This document shows positions 63,736 through 64,000 of a stretch of 64,000 nt of DNA, piece by piece; the first letter of the stretch is position 1; each line of letters begins with the position of its first letter. The stretch is from NCBI GenBank assembly GCA_004194705.1, contig SADC01000917.1, forward strand, positions 185,997 to 249,996, read 5' to 3'. This DNA comes from Ditylenchus dipsaci. Taxonomy: Eukaryota > Nematoda > Chromadorea > Rhabditida > Anguinidae. The notes beneath the pieces are model-generated. The model did not search any database and was not told the DNA's origin. It saw nothing but the letters and a program-made list of their open reading frames with translations. The translations under genes and the position numbers were made by a program.

Positions 63736-64000
63736 AATGTCTCCAATGAAATGTTTTGAAATGTCATGCCTGTTGGTGTCGTTGTTTACTGCAAATAAAA
63801 GTGTCCAAAAATGGTGTAGTTCCATTTGTGTTGATCGTGTGCCGAGCGAAATTACTTTGTGTTTTTCTTTTTGTGTTGGTTTTATGATTGAGATTAGTTT
63901 TGAATTGCGTTGTATACAAAAAAAGTATTTTTTATATCCGGTTCATCAAGCAGCGGGCCGCGAGCGTTAGGGCCCGGCGCAGCCGGGCCAACGCGAGCTA

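Larger units (their letters stand above)
59176..64000 (+). mobile_element. Helitron B, near-identical copy of A, missing only its last base
   Basis: Begins TCTCCTATATAG after host A (59175) and reaches CTA at the window edge, so CTAG should close at 64001. Order of parts is as in Helitron A: minisatellite (59790-60065), subterminal repeats (60085-60625), gene (60774-63368), accessory fragment and hairpin (63971-63990). It differs from A mainly by one-base insertions or deletions and by shorter minisatellite units. It is inserted about 590 host bases away from A in the same Helitron C gene. Confidence 0.92.

Noticed and set aside
53731..64000. A and B as an assembly duplication of one Helitron
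   Set aside because: Flanks differ: A splits the Walker A codons and B lies about 590 host bases further along the same gene, each with its own A and T border. An artefact remains possible only if the host part was also misassembled.

Overview
The window is eukaryotic, almost certainly animal, nuclear DNA. The best gene is a protein kinase D (PRKD) orthologue on the minus strand. Its exons, with GT/AG junctions, encode a ubiquitin-like N-terminus, C1a, C1b, an acidic linker, a PH domain and a CAMK-type kinase domain in that order. That architecture is known from animals and their close unicellular relatives. The DNA is AT-rich and packed with small inverted-repeat transposons. The species cannot be named from the sequence.

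Layout. 1-4.6 kb: minus-strand exons of a second kinase, AGC-like, whose C-terminus lies left of the window. 4.6-21.4 kb: mostly transposon debris (pogo-like elements with TA flanks, hAT-like elements with 8-bp target duplications, foldbacks, a satellite-filled element at 19.9-20.9 kb), plus two weak candidate signal-peptide exons. 21.4-39.2 kb: PRKD, about 21 exons, with MITEs and palindromes in nearly every large intron. 39.2-50.4 kb: no recognisable gene; tRNA-like repeats, foldbacks, a hAT MITE. 50.4-64 kb: a nest of Helitrons. A minus-strand Helitron (C) has its 3' end at 50457 and carries an unknown accessory gene and a Pif1-like helicase. Two near-identical plus-strand relatives (A, 53731-58587; B, 59176 to the window edge) are inserted inside its helicase gene, A in the Walker A motif itself.

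The A and B elements encode a Ulp1-type cysteine protease joined to the Helitron Rep N-terminal region. They lack the HUH nuclease and helicase and end in a fragment homologous to the accessory gene of C, so they look like internally deleted, non-autonomous derivatives.

Sequence quality matters. PRKD and the other kinase contain several one-base frameshifts, mostly next to short homopolymers, while the surrounding protein is well conserved. A and B differ mainly by one-base indels, and where one copy is broken the other is often intact. Residual long-read indel errors explain this better than gene death, so 'broken' reading frames here should be read with caution.

Coordinates of splice sites come from reading GT/AG junctions, codon phase and conserved domains by eye; they may be off by a few bases.
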